From assembly GCA_964515915.1 (NCBI GenBank), contig CAZEXM010000071.1, positions 1 to 14,102 of the forward strand: a stretch of DNA of 14,102 bases, written 5' to 3'. The DNA comes from JAHOYW01 sp964515915. GTDB taxonomy: Bacteria; Verrucomicrobiota; Lentisphaeria; Victivallales; Victivallaceae. Of this stretch, positions 6,951-13,582 are shown one piece after another. Below the pieces are notes generated by a model. It worked only from the letters and a program-made list of their open reading frames with translations, ran no database searches and was not told the origin of the DNA. Every line of letters begins with the position of its first letter. Positions within the stretch are counted from its first letter, which is position 1. Both the position numbers and the translations under genes were made by a program.

Positions 6951-8111
6951 ATGAAGCGTAAACTTAGAATGGGTATGGTTGGCGGCGGCCCGGGAGCTTT
7001 TATCGGTGAAGTTCACCGCAAAGCGGCGCGCCTGGACGGCAAAATCGAAATAGTTGCCGGGGCTTTTGACATTGATCCGGCGAAGAGCAGACAAATGGGC
7101 GAAGAGCTTAATTTAAATCCTTCCCGGGTTTATAGTGATTTCAAGGAAATGATTGCCGGGGAATCAGCTCTTCCGGCAGGTGAACGCATTGACCTGGTCG
7201 CGGTTACTACTCCCAACAACTGGCATTTCCCTATCGCGAAAGCCTTCCTCGAAGCCGGTTTCAATGTCATGTGTGAAAAACCTATGACCATGACTGTTGA
7301 TGAAGCCCTTGAGTTGGAAAAAGTTGTTAAAGGGACAGGCAGAATTTTTGGTCTTATGCATTGTTATACCGGTTATCCAATGGTCAAACTGGCTAAAGAT
7401 CTGGTTAAACAAGGTGAGTTTGGAAAAATCAGGAAAGTTGTGGTCAAGTATTCCCAGGGCTGGTTGGCTAAGGCTATTGAAAAGGATGGTCAGATGCAGG
7501 CTTCCTGGCGCACGGACCCCAAACAAAGCGGCGCAGCCGGTTGTGTCGGCGATATCGGTACTCACGCCGCGAATCTGGCTGAATATATTACTGCTTCTAA
7601 AATAAGCGATATTTGTGCTGATTTAACTTCTTTTGTCGATGGCCGCCGGTTGGATGATGACGGCAACTGTCTGCTCAAAATGGAAAACGGCATCAAAGGC
7701 GTTCTGCATTGCAGTCAAATATCCGTCGGCGAAGAAAATGGTTTGGCAATCCGGGTTTACGGTTCGGAAGGCGGTTTGGAATGGCATCAGGAGCATCCGG
7801 ACCAGTTAGTGGTCAAAGCTATTGGCAGGGCAACTGAAATCTGGAGCCGCGGCAACGATTATGTTAGTGCCAGAAGTGCCGCCGCCGCGCGCAATACCCG
7901 CATTCCGGCGGGGCATCCTGAAGGTTATCTGGAAGCTTTTTCCAATCATTACGCGAATTTCGCGGATACTATCCTGGCGAAAGAAGCCGGCGAAACCCCG
8001 GATGCGGTAATGCTTGATTTCCCGACTGTCGCCGACGGCGTTCGCGGCATGGTATTCATCGAGAAAGTAGTCGAAAGCGCCCGGTCAGAACAAAAATGGA
8101 CAAAAATGTAA
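6951..8111 (+). CDS. Gfo/Idh/MocA-family NAD(P)-dependent oxidoreductase
   Basis: 386 residues, the normal length of the family. The N-terminal Rossmann fold (about 1-130) starts RMGMVGGGPGAFIGEVH, a glycine-rich nucleotide-binding loop (11-19). It carries the family's EKP motif with the catalytic Lys (MCEKPMT, K110) after TTPNNWHFPIAKAFLEAG. The C-terminal alpha/beta substrate domain has GDIGTHAANLAEY with D201 and H205 at the usual catalytic Asp/His positions. Members oxidise or reduce hydroxyls of sugars, inositols or glycosides with NAD(P)+. The gene is 93 bp upstream of a TIM-barrel isomerase in the same direction, a pairing seen repeatedly in sugar and inositol degradation clusters. The good ribosome-binding site AGAGAGGTG and an extended -10 promoter upstream support the ATG at 6951. 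The substrate cannot be named; NAD versus NADP preference is not evident. Confidence 0.9.
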   Translation: MKRKLRMGMVGGGPGAFIGEVHRKAARLDGKIEIVAGAFDIDPAKSRQMGEELNLNPSRVYSDFKEMIAGESALPAGERIDLVAVTTPNNWHFPIAKAFLEAGFNVMCEKPMTMTVDEALELEKVVKGTGRIFGLMHCYTGYPMVKLAKDLVKQGEFGKIRKVVVKYSQGWLAKAIEKDGQMQASWRTDPKQSGAAGCVGDIGTHAANLAEYITASKISDICADLTSFVDGRRLDDDGNCLLKMENGIKGVLHCSQISVGEENGLAIRVYGSEGGLEWHQEHPDQLVVKAIGRATEIWSRGNDYVSARSAAAARNTRIPAGHPEGYLEAFSNHYANFADTILAKEAGETPDAVMLDFPTVADGVRGMVFIEKVVESARSEQKWTKM

Positions 8112-8151
8112 AAAAAATAATCAGGGGGCAGTAATCAACAAAAAAATAAAA

Positions 8152-8179
8152 CTGATAGCTGATAACTGACAACTGACAA
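8152..8179 (+). repeat. Four-copy heptanucleotide tandem repeat (CTGAYAR)
   Basis: Four consecutive 7-mers: CTGATAG, CTGATAA, CTGACAA, CTGACAA, in the 93-bp gap before the 8205 gene. Such 7-base short tandem repeats are known as dispersed intergenic repeats in several bacterial lineages. No function is evident; they lie about 12 bases before the ribosome-binding site of the next gene. Confidence 0.75.
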
Positions 8180-8204
8180 CTATATTTAAAAAGGAGCTGA
8201 TAAA

Positions 8205-9197
8205 ATGAGCAGACCTGTAACGATGTTCACTGGTCAATGGGCTGACATGCCCTTGAAAGAGTTGGCGAGGAAGGCCGCGAGCTGGGGCTATGACGGTTTG
8301 GAACTGGCATGCTGGGGGGATCATTTCGACGTGGAAAAAGGCGCGAAAGATCCGGCTTATTGTGCGCGGCAAAAAGCTGTTTTGGCTGAAAACGGTTTAA
8401 AGGTATGGTCAATCAGCAGTCATTTAGCGGGGCAGTTGATTTGCGATTTAAACAATGACGCGCGTTCAGATATGTTTGCTCCGCCGGAACTCGCCGGCGA
8501 CGCCGAAGGCAAACGTCAATGGGCTGTTCAGCAAATGAAGTATGCGGCGCAGGCCGCGAAAAATATGGAAATTGAAGTTGTCAACGGCTTTACCGGCTCA
8601 TCAATCTGGCACATGATTTACAGTTTTCCGCCGGCAAGTGAGGAAATGCTTAATGACGGTTTTAAATTTTTCGCGGAGATGTTCAATCCGATTCTGGATG
8701 TTTTCCGGGAATGCGGCGTGAAATTCGCCCTGGAAGTTCATCCGACGGAAATAGCTTTTGACATAATCACCGCGGAACGCGCGCTGGCGGCGATTGATAA
8801 TCGTCCTGAGTTCGGCTTCAATTTTGATCCCAGTCATTTGTTATGGCAAATGGTCTGCCCGGTGAAGTTCCTGCAGGAATTCCCTGGCCGCATTTATCAT
8901 GTCCATATGAAGGACGCGGCATTGCAGTTAGACGGCAGAACCGGCATCCTGGCTTCGCATCTTGATTTCGGCCAAGCCGGCAGGGGATGGGATTTCCGCA
9001 GCCTGGGACACGGTGACGTGGATTTTGAAAACATTATCCGCGAACTCAACCGTTCAGGCTATACCGGGCCCTTATCCGTGGAATGGGAAGACTGCGGCAT
9101 GGAACGCGAATATGGAGCGAAAGAGGCGTGTGCTTTTGTCCGGAAAGTTGATTTTTCACCGTCCGGGCTGCAGTTTGACGCGGCGTTTGATAATTAA
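8205..9197 (+). CDS. Sugar phosphate isomerase/epimerase-type TIM-barrel protein (xylose-isomerase-like, AP-endonuclease-2 fold)
   Basis: 330 residues of the xylose-isomerase-like TIM-barrel superfamily (IolE/IolI-related). The start MSRPVTMFTGQWADMPLKEL and the block WGYDGLELACWGDHF belong to a widely conserved, poorly characterised subfamily that is often adjacent to Gfo/Idh dehydrogenases. Metal-binding residues typical of the fold are present: FALEVHPTE (E177), FNFDPSH (D208, H211), YHVHMKD (H234) and LSVEWED (E293 or E295). The expected activity is isomerisation, epimerisation or dehydration of a keto-sugar or cyclitol; the substrate is unknown. AAGGAG (8191-8196) is 8 bases before the ATG. 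It very likely forms a transcription unit with the Gfo/Idh gene upstream. Its last 35 bases, stop included, recur exactly at 13477-13511, joined to a broken intron ORF. It is convergent with the GntR-type gene, 38 bp away, and no clear terminator is visible in between. Confidence 0.88.
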   Translation: MSRPVTMFTGQWADMPLKELARKAASWGYDGLELACWGDHFDVEKGAKDPAYCARQKAVLAENGLKVWSISSHLAGQLICDLNNDARSDMFAPPELAGDAEGKRQWAVQQMKYAAQAAKNMEIEVVNGFTGSSIWHMIYSFPPASEEMLNDGFKFFAEMFNPILDVFRECGVKFALEVHPTEIAFDIITAERALAAIDNRPEFGFNFDPSHLLWQMVCPVKFLQEFPGRIYHVHMKDAALQLDGRTGILASHLDFGQAGRGWDFRSLGHGDVDFENIIRELNRSGYTGPLSVEWEDCGMEREYGAKEACAFVRKVDFSPSGLQFDAAFDN

Positions 9198-9235
9198 GAT
9201 TGGTACTTTGCAAAATTATTTTTGATTAAATTCTG

Positions 9236-10255
9236 TCACAAAATTATAAGTTCTGTTTTTATGTTTTGCCTGAAGGGCTGTTGTTGTGATGCGGGGTTTG
9301 CCAGCATCCACCTGGCGGCTTCGTGATAAAGTTGTTTCATTTGCTGTTCCAGCATTCCAACACCAGTGTAATTTTCCAAACCCTTGACATAATCAAATGT
9401 CAGCAATTTGTAATCCCTGCCGGGCATAAAACCGTAGGCTTGAGTGACGGTTACCAAAGGCAGAATCAAATCCTGATGCATGACAAAAATACCTTTGGGC
9501 GTTTTGCCGCCGACAAACAACATTCGACCGATTTCTGCTATCTCGGATGGAATATCGACAAACTCCCGGGAGAATATCAGGTCCGGCGATAAATGGGCGC
9601 CAAGCTCCACGCAGGATTCATAAAACGCAATGATGCGTTCGTGCAGATATGGCTTTTCGGTGGTGGCTTTATATGATATGAACGCAATATCCCGTCCAGC
9701 TTCGATCATTAACCATGACAAACCTTCTTTAATACTACTTTTGGCATCCGTCGCGACGTAATCGTAATTATTATATTTACGATTAACCAGAATTTGCGGT
9801 ACTCCGGCTTTGGCAAGGTAATTCATTAAGTGAACCGATTCGAGACTCGGACTGATCCAAATAATCGCGGAGCCGGGCTGGCATAAACGGTTAAGGTTTA
9901 TCGCGACTTTCTGTTCTGGCAGTCCGCTCAAAGGAATATTGAAATCAATTTCGGGGGAAAATAATTCACGTATAGCAAGATCGGTATTTTGACCGGCAAA
10001 ACCGGATATAACAAACAAATGTTGCGGTTTGTTAATGGGTTTATCAGATATCACGTAGGTGCGGCTGCCTTGACGCGACCCTAAGTAACCCGCTGCGGTC
10101 AATTCCCGGACCGCACGGTCGATGGTAGTTCGGGAATAATTATAGTTGCGGCATAATTTGTTGCGCGAAGTAATACTTTCTCCTACCCGGAAAACGCCCT
10201 TTTTTATATCCGATATTAACTTATTCTTGATGATCTCAACTTTACTTAACATCAT
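9236..10255 (-). CDS. GntR-type HTH / LacI-type sensor transcriptional regulator (AraR-like architecture)
   Basis: 339 residues with two fused parts. The N-terminal winged helix-turn-helix (about 3-70) is GntR-like: IIKNKLISDIKKGVFRVGE, then LCRNYNYSRTTIDRAVRELTAAG and a wing ending RQGSRTYV. The rest (about 78-335) is a periplasmic-binding-protein-like LacI/PurR effector domain. It shows hallmark segments VATDAKSSIKEGLSWLM (167-183), RDIAFISY, HERIIAFYE and DYKLLTFDYV. This architecture is that of AraR-type repressors, which release DNA on binding a sugar. The gene diverges from the second Gfo/Idh gene. Two copies of an operator-like repeat lie in the 238-bp gap, so autoregulation and control of 10494-12674 are likely (inference). 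Either ATG of the MM start could be used; GGCGGG just upstream is a weak ribosome-binding site. Confidence 0.88.
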   Translation of the reverse strand: MMLSKVEIIKNKLISDIKKGVFRVGESITSRNKLCRNYNYSRTTIDRAVRELTAAGYLGSRQGSRTYVISDKPINKPQHLFVISGFAGQNTDLAIRELFSPEIDFNIPLSGLPEQKVAINLNRLCQPGSAIIWISPSLESVHLMNYLAKAGVPQILVNRKYNNYDYVATDAKSSIKEGLSWLMIEAGRDIAFISYKATTEKPYLHERIIAFYESCVELGAHLSPDLIFSREFVDIPSEIAEIGRMLFVGGKTPKGIFVMHQDLILPLVTVTQAYGFMPGRDYKLLTFDYVKGLENYTGVGMLEQQMKQLYHEAARWMLANPASQQQPFRQNIKTELIIL

Positions 10256-10284
10256 ACCCGCCTTTTTTCATAAAATACTATTAA

Positions 10285-10304
10285 AATACAAGAATACAAG
10301 TTTT
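10285..10304. promoter_or_regulatory. Operator-like site 1: tandem AATACAAG plus TTTT
   Basis: Two back-to-back copies of AATACAAG (10285-10292, 10293-10300) followed by TTTT. The 15-mer AAGAATACAAGTTTT (10290-10304) recurs exactly at 10378-10392. The site lies 30 bases upstream of the regulator's start, consistent with autorepression. Binding by the adjacent GntR/LacI hybrid is inferred. Confidence 0.5.
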
Positions 10305-10374
10305 AATAAATAAAAATACCTATCTTTAGTTTTAAAGTTTTTTTAATTTTTTTAATTTCCCTATAAAATTAAGC

Positions 10375-10392
10375 TATAAGAATACAAGTTTT
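10375..10392. promoter_or_regulatory. Operator-like site 2
   Basis: TATAAGAATACAAGTTTT matches 17 of 18 bases of 10287-10304 in the same orientation, 88 bases away. It ends 24 bases before the -35 of the 10494 gene's promoter, a position fit for DNA looping with site 1 or for direct control of that promoter. Confidence 0.5.
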
Positions 10393-10416
10393 TTGTCATA
10401 AAAATTTGTTGAATCG

Positions 10417-10445
10417 TTGACAAATATATTCTGAAAAGCTATAAT
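10417..10445 (+). promoter_or_regulatory. Consensus sigma-70 promoter for the 10494-12674 unit
   Basis: TTGACA at 10417-10422 and TATAAT at 10440-10445 are separated by exactly 17 bases; both hexamers are perfect. A start near 10452 gives a leader of about 40 bases to the ATG at 10494. So strong a promoter fits a gene held off by a repressor. Confidence 0.85.
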
Positions 10446-10493
10446 TTTAGTATACTCTTTAATGCTTTAAACTAAATATATGGAATTATTTTC

Positions 10494-11654
10494 ATGCGGA
10501 AAGTAAAGATTGGAATTATCGGTATCGGTGGAATGGGGCAAGCTCACATAAAAAGTATTGCCGATTTAAAAAACTGTTGTCTTGCCGCTGTCTGCGACAC
10601 AGATACGAAAAAAATTAAAGACTTCAGTACAGAAAGTGATGTTCAAGCTTTTGTGGACAGCGATGATTTTTTTAAACAGGCTGACGTTGAAGCTGTAATC
10701 ATCGCGACACCGCATTATTTTCACAATACTCTCGCGGAGGAAGCTTTTGAATACGGCAAACACGTATTGACCGAAAAACCCATCGCGGTACACAAGACGG
10801 ATGCCGAAAGCATGATTGCCGCCGCCGCCAGGCATCCGGAGTTGAAATTCGCCGCTATGTTCAACCAACGGACAATTCCGGCTCATCGCAAAATAAAGCA
10901 ATTGATCGACAGTCGTGAACTCGGCGAAATTCAGCGCATTAACTGGATTATTACCGACTGGTTTCGTTCGGAAATTTATTATGCTTCAGGGGATTGGCGC
11001 GCCACCTGGGAAGGAGAGGGCGGCGGTGTACTGCTGAATCAATGCCCGCATCAATTGGATTTACTGCAATGGTTTTTCGGGGTTCCGAGCAGAATTCGTG
11101 CGACCGCGGCATTCGGTAAATACCACAAAATTGAAGTTGAAGATGATGTTACAGCATTTCTGGAATATTCTAACGGCGCGACCGGAGTATTCGTTGCTTC
11201 CACTGGTGAAGCTCCCGGTACCAACCGTTTGGAAATAAGTGCTGAACGAGGCCGGCTCGTCTACGAAAACGGTAAAATCGAATTCAAACGCAACGAAGTG
11301 GCGGTTTCAAAATTTTCAGCCGCCACTGATCAACGTTTCGGGACTCCTGATTTATGGAATGTGCAAATTGATGTGTCGAGTTCCAATCCAAACCAGCACC
11401 GGGACATAATCGAAGATTTCGCCGATGCGATAATTGAGGACAGGCAGGTAATGGCGCCCGCACCGGAAGGCGTCAACTCTTTGGAAATAGGGAACGCAAT
11501 GCTACTTTCAGCTATCAAGAACAAAACCATTGAATTGCCGATGGATTCCAATGAATTCGCAGTTGAATTACAAAAATTAGTGGATAATTCCATATTTACA
11601 AAAGAAGCTCCGGCAGGAACTATCGCTGAAGAGGATTTCAGTGTATCATTTTAA
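10494..11654 (+). CDS. Gfo/Idh/MocA-family NAD(P)-dependent oxidoreductase (second)
   Basis: 386 residues. The Rossmann domain begins KIGIIGIGGMGQAHIKSI (nucleotide loop 10-15). The catalytic-lysine motif is LTEKPIAVH (K95), preceded by VIIATPHYFHNTLAEEAFEYGKH. The substrate domain contains GGGVLLNQCPHQLDLLQW, with H186 in the 'NQxxHxLDLxxW' form found in many sugar dehydrogenases of this family. This differs from the DxGTH form of the 6951 gene, so the two enzymes belong to different subgroups and probably do different steps. The gene has a perfect sigma-70 promoter at 10417-10445 and operator-like repeats upstream, but a weak ribosome-binding site (GGAAT about 10 bases before the ATG). It is followed 108 bp later by a TIM-barrel isomerase in the same direction, giving a second dehydrogenase-plus-isomerase pair. 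The substrate is unknown. Confidence 0.9.
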   Translation: MRKVKIGIIGIGGMGQAHIKSIADLKNCCLAAVCDTDTKKIKDFSTESDVQAFVDSDDFFKQADVEAVIIATPHYFHNTLAEEAFEYGKHVLTEKPIAVHKTDAESMIAAAARHPELKFAAMFNQRTIPAHRKIKQLIDSRELGEIQRINWIITDWFRSEIYYASGDWRATWEGEGGGVLLNQCPHQLDLLQWFFGVPSRIRATAAFGKYHKIEVEDDVTAFLEYSNGATGVFVASTGEAPGTNRLEISAERGRLVYENGKIEFKRNEVAVSKFSAATDQRFGTPDLWNVQIDVSSSNPNQHRDIIEDFADAIIEDRQVMAPAPEGVNSLEIGNAMLLSAIKNKTIELPMDSNEFAVELQKLVDNSIFTKEAPAGTIAEEDFSVSF

Positions 11655-11762
11655 GCGCTCAAGCTTATTTTTTATGAGATGCGGGTTTATATTGAGCCCA
11701 GGAAAACTAAAAATATTACAACTCTTTGCAATATTTAACTTTTAAAATAAGGATAAAAGAAA

Positions 11763-12674
11763 ATGTATTTAACCGGATTCGCCGACGAAGCAGGCAAAGA
11801 TATCGACACCCAGATAAAGGCCACACTTGAATTGGGTTGGAAAAATATTGAACTCCGCGCGGTGGGTGAAAAAAATCTGGCGACCATTCCGGACTCTGAA
11901 TTTGAGACACTTTGTGAAAAACTCGGGCAGGCCGGAGTCAACATTAATTGTTTCGGCAGCAGCATTGCCAATTGGAACAAAAGCCCGCGCAGCAAAGAAG
12001 ATTTCGAGGACAGCGTCAAGGAACTTGAAGGCGCTATTCCGCGTATGCAGCGGCTGGGAACAAAAATCGTTCGCGGTATGAGCTTCAAAATACTTGACGA
12101 TGAACGCTTTGACAGTCCGGAACTGGAAAAGATAATTTTTGCGAAAGTAAATATTTTAACGAAAATGTGCGAAGACGCCGGAATTATTTACGGCCACGAA
12201 AACTGCATGAATTATGGCGGGCAATCTTATGTTCATACTTTGCGCCTGATCGAAAGGGTCAGATCGGATAATTTTAAACTGATTTTCGACACCGGCAATC
12301 CGGTTTTAACTTTCTGCCGTATAGGAACGGAACCCTATGCTTTGCAAAACGCGTTTGAATTTTACAAAAACATTCGCGAATATATTTATTACATTCACAT
12401 CAAAGACGGAATCGCGACAGAAATGAAAGAAAATTACGAGCGCCCTGAAATCAGATTCACCTTTGCCGGTGAGGGCAGCGGCTTTGTCCGGCAAATCGTA
12501 ACAGATCTGTTGAAAACCGGCTATGACGGCGGTTTTTCAATCGAGCCGCACGTCGCAACAGTTTTCCATGCTGATGACGAACAGGAAAATTCAGAATTAT
12601 CCGCCCGCCGCAAATTTGAGACCTACATAAAATATGGTCGTGATTTCGAGCAGTTGCTCAAAGACTGCAGTTGA
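11763..12674 (+). CDS. Sugar phosphate isomerase/epimerase-type TIM-barrel protein (third TIM-barrel enzyme)
   Basis: 303 residues of the xylose-isomerase-like TIM-barrel superfamily. The start MYLTGFADEAGKDIDTQIKATLELGWKN is typical of a subfamily beginning 'GFADE', in which the first strand and helix precede the GWKNIELR strand. Probable metal ligands are GHEN (E146), FDTGNP (D176), YIHIKD (H212) and FSIEPH (E261), all in the usual order along the barrel. GEGSG (236-240) precedes the last strands. Its partner is the Gfo/Idh gene 108 bp upstream, and it probably shares that promoter, since I see no convincing promoter in the gap. AAGGA (11749-11753) is 9 bases before the ATG. A diverged copy of its first 27 codons, ribosome-binding site included, lies at 13583-13663. 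The enzyme's substrate is not known. Confidence 0.87.
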   Translation: MYLTGFADEAGKDIDTQIKATLELGWKNIELRAVGEKNLATIPDSEFETLCEKLGQAGVNINCFGSSIANWNKSPRSKEDFEDSVKELEGAIPRMQRLGTKIVRGMSFKILDDERFDSPELEKIIFAKVNILTKMCEDAGIIYGHENCMNYGGQSYVHTLRLIERVRSDNFKLIFDTGNPVLTFCRIGTEPYALQNAFEFYKNIREYIYYIHIKDGIATEMKENYERPEIRFTFAGEGSGFVRQIVTDLLKTGYDGGFSIEPHVATVFHADDEQENSELSARRKFETYIKYGRDFEQLLKDCS

Positions 12675-12679
12675 TTCAG

Positions 12680-12698
12680 CAAGCGCAGCAGTCGCTTG
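12680..12698 (+). terminator. Weak hairpin after the third isomerase gene
   Basis: CAAGCG and CGCTTG form a 6-bp stem with a 7-base loop, 5 bases after the TGA, followed by TGTCTCTTATATTT rather than a proper T-run. An alternative GACTGC/GCAGTC pairing (12663-12668 with 12688-12693) competes with it. It could be a poor terminator. Confidence 0.3.
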
Positions 12699-12875
12699 TG
12701 TCTCTTATATTTGCGGGTAATAGCAGGGCATGATAGTAAGCCATCAGTTTTTTTCGCTGTTTCTTATGCAGCAGGACTTTCAAAATCACTAACTAAAGAG
12801 GTATGTTAATCTAATCAGCAACGAAAGGCCGGAATCATGAAAACATCAAATCCGGTAGTGTCAAAAGTTTTATGA
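12699..12875. other. Non-coding flank of the intron remnant
   Basis: No gene of convincing length. Just before the intron a 12-codon frame (12837-12875, MKTSNPVVSKVL then TGA) follows an AAAGG-type site. The intron's GTGCGCC begins on the very next base after its TGA. It might be the start of an interrupted gene or chance. Confidence 0.4.
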
Positions 12876-13490
12876 GTGCGCCAGGCGAAGCTGGCGCAAT
12901 CCAGCCGGTTAAAATCCGGCACAGGTAATGACTGGCAGGTCAGCCTGTAACTATAGGGTGCATTTATGGAGGTAACAAAATAAGTGAAGCCACCTGCGGG
13001 AGATATTAGACCGCAATGCGAAAGCGTGAAGGTGTTGAGCCCCGAAATATGCCGCAACGCGAAAGCGTGAAGGTGTTGAGCCCCGAAATATGACATGTTG
13101 CAACGGGATCAGGGTTTTCAAATGCCTGAAATCTGAACTGGCATATGCGTTAAATGGTGAGTATATGTCGGCGTGCCGGGGTCGAAGTCCGTGGCGGGCG
13201 AGCGAAAAAGGCAGATATCGGAACTTGGGAGAGCCAAAGCGTTCCAGTAAAGCTGTGGAAAAGCGGTTAAAACGCGATGACGCGGTATGAGGCTTTGGCA
13301 GTCGGACTAATTCATAGTAGGGGCGTAAACAGGGTAATGCCTGTTAAGAACAAATCGGTTCACTCGAAGGGATTAGTGGTATAATGTAAAGAGGGAGCAT
13401 GAGTCTATGCCATACACAGAAACGGGAACAACAAGAACAAAACTTGCTCTTATAACAGCACACGCTGAAAGAGAGCCCGGGCTGCAGTTT
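12876..13490 (+). mobile_element. Group II intron, 5' ribozyme part only (3' truncated)
   Basis: The start GTGCGCC at 12876 is a group II intron 5' end (family form GUGYG). GCGCCAG/CTGGCGC (12878-12884 with 12891-12897) and GCCGG/CCGGC directly after it form the first domain I stems. Other hallmark stretches follow: GAAAGCGTGAAGGTGTTGAGCC, GGGGTCGAAGTCC, CGGAACTTGGGAGAGCC (about 13220) and CAGTCGGACTAATTCATAGTAG (about 13299). Then comes a ribosome-binding site (GAGGGAG, 13390-13396) with the start of the intron-encoded protein at 13407. After about 25 codons the intron sequence stops. Most of the reverse transcriptase/maturase and domains V-VI (with the GAGCCGUAUG-type catalytic hairpin) are absent from the rest of the window. 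A 41-bp tandem duplication at 13011-13092 would further disturb folding. It is inert on its own. Confidence 0.85.
13011..13092 (+). repeat. 41-bp tandem duplication inside the intron ribozyme
   Basis: Two adjacent 41-base units, 13011-13051 and 13052-13092, differ at one base (T at 13017, C at 13058). Each contains GCGAAAGCGTGAAGGTGTTG, a conserved domain I segment that group II introns carry once. This points to replication slippage or unequal exchange after the element lost function. Confidence 0.9.
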
Positions 13491-13511
13491 GACGCGGCGT
13501 TTGATAATTAA
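13407..13511 (+). pseudogene. Intron-encoded reverse transcriptase/maturase, N-terminal remnant fused to an isomerase tail
   Basis: The ATG at 13407, behind GAGGGAG, opens a frame whose segment TKLALITAHAEREPGLQF resembles the very N-terminus (RT-0 region) of group II intron LtrA-type proteins. Those usually read 'KLxLIxxxAxxxPxxxFTSLAHLL'. After QF the frame continues as DAAFDN-stop, which is the C-terminus of the 8205-9197 isomerase. The product would be 34 residues, against 400-600 for an intact protein, with no reverse-transcriptase, maturase or endonuclease motif. It is a dead chimera created by deletion or recombination, not a functional gene. Confidence 0.8.
13477..13511 (+). pseudogene. 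3'-end fragment of an isomerase gene (copy of 9163-9197)
   Basis: These 35 bases, ending at TAA, are identical to 9163-9197, the last codons of the TIM-barrel isomerase gene (GLQFDAAFDN-stop), and are in the same reading frame. Similarity stops at the stop codon on the right and at CC on the left. The source may be this gene or a lost paralogue. Confidence 0.85.
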
Positions 13512-13582
13512 AGATCGTTTCAGATAACGTCGCTGTCGCGGCGCGCCTGAGTTTGGTCATTCTAAACAAAGGATGAAAGAAA

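Noticed and set aside
13011..13092. Two direct repeats as a possible CRISPR array
   Set aside because: The units abut without spacers, there are only two, and they lie in an intron domain that is normally single-copy.
12815..13096. 93-codon minus-strand frame with internally repeated residues
   Set aside because: It is antisense to the intron 5' domain, and its repeat is only the 41-bp tandem duplication.
13090..13290. 66-codon plus-strand frame with an Arg/Lys-rich product
   Set aside because: It is the translated ribozyme of the group II intron; conserved RNA segments such as GGGGTCGAAGTCC explain the sequence.
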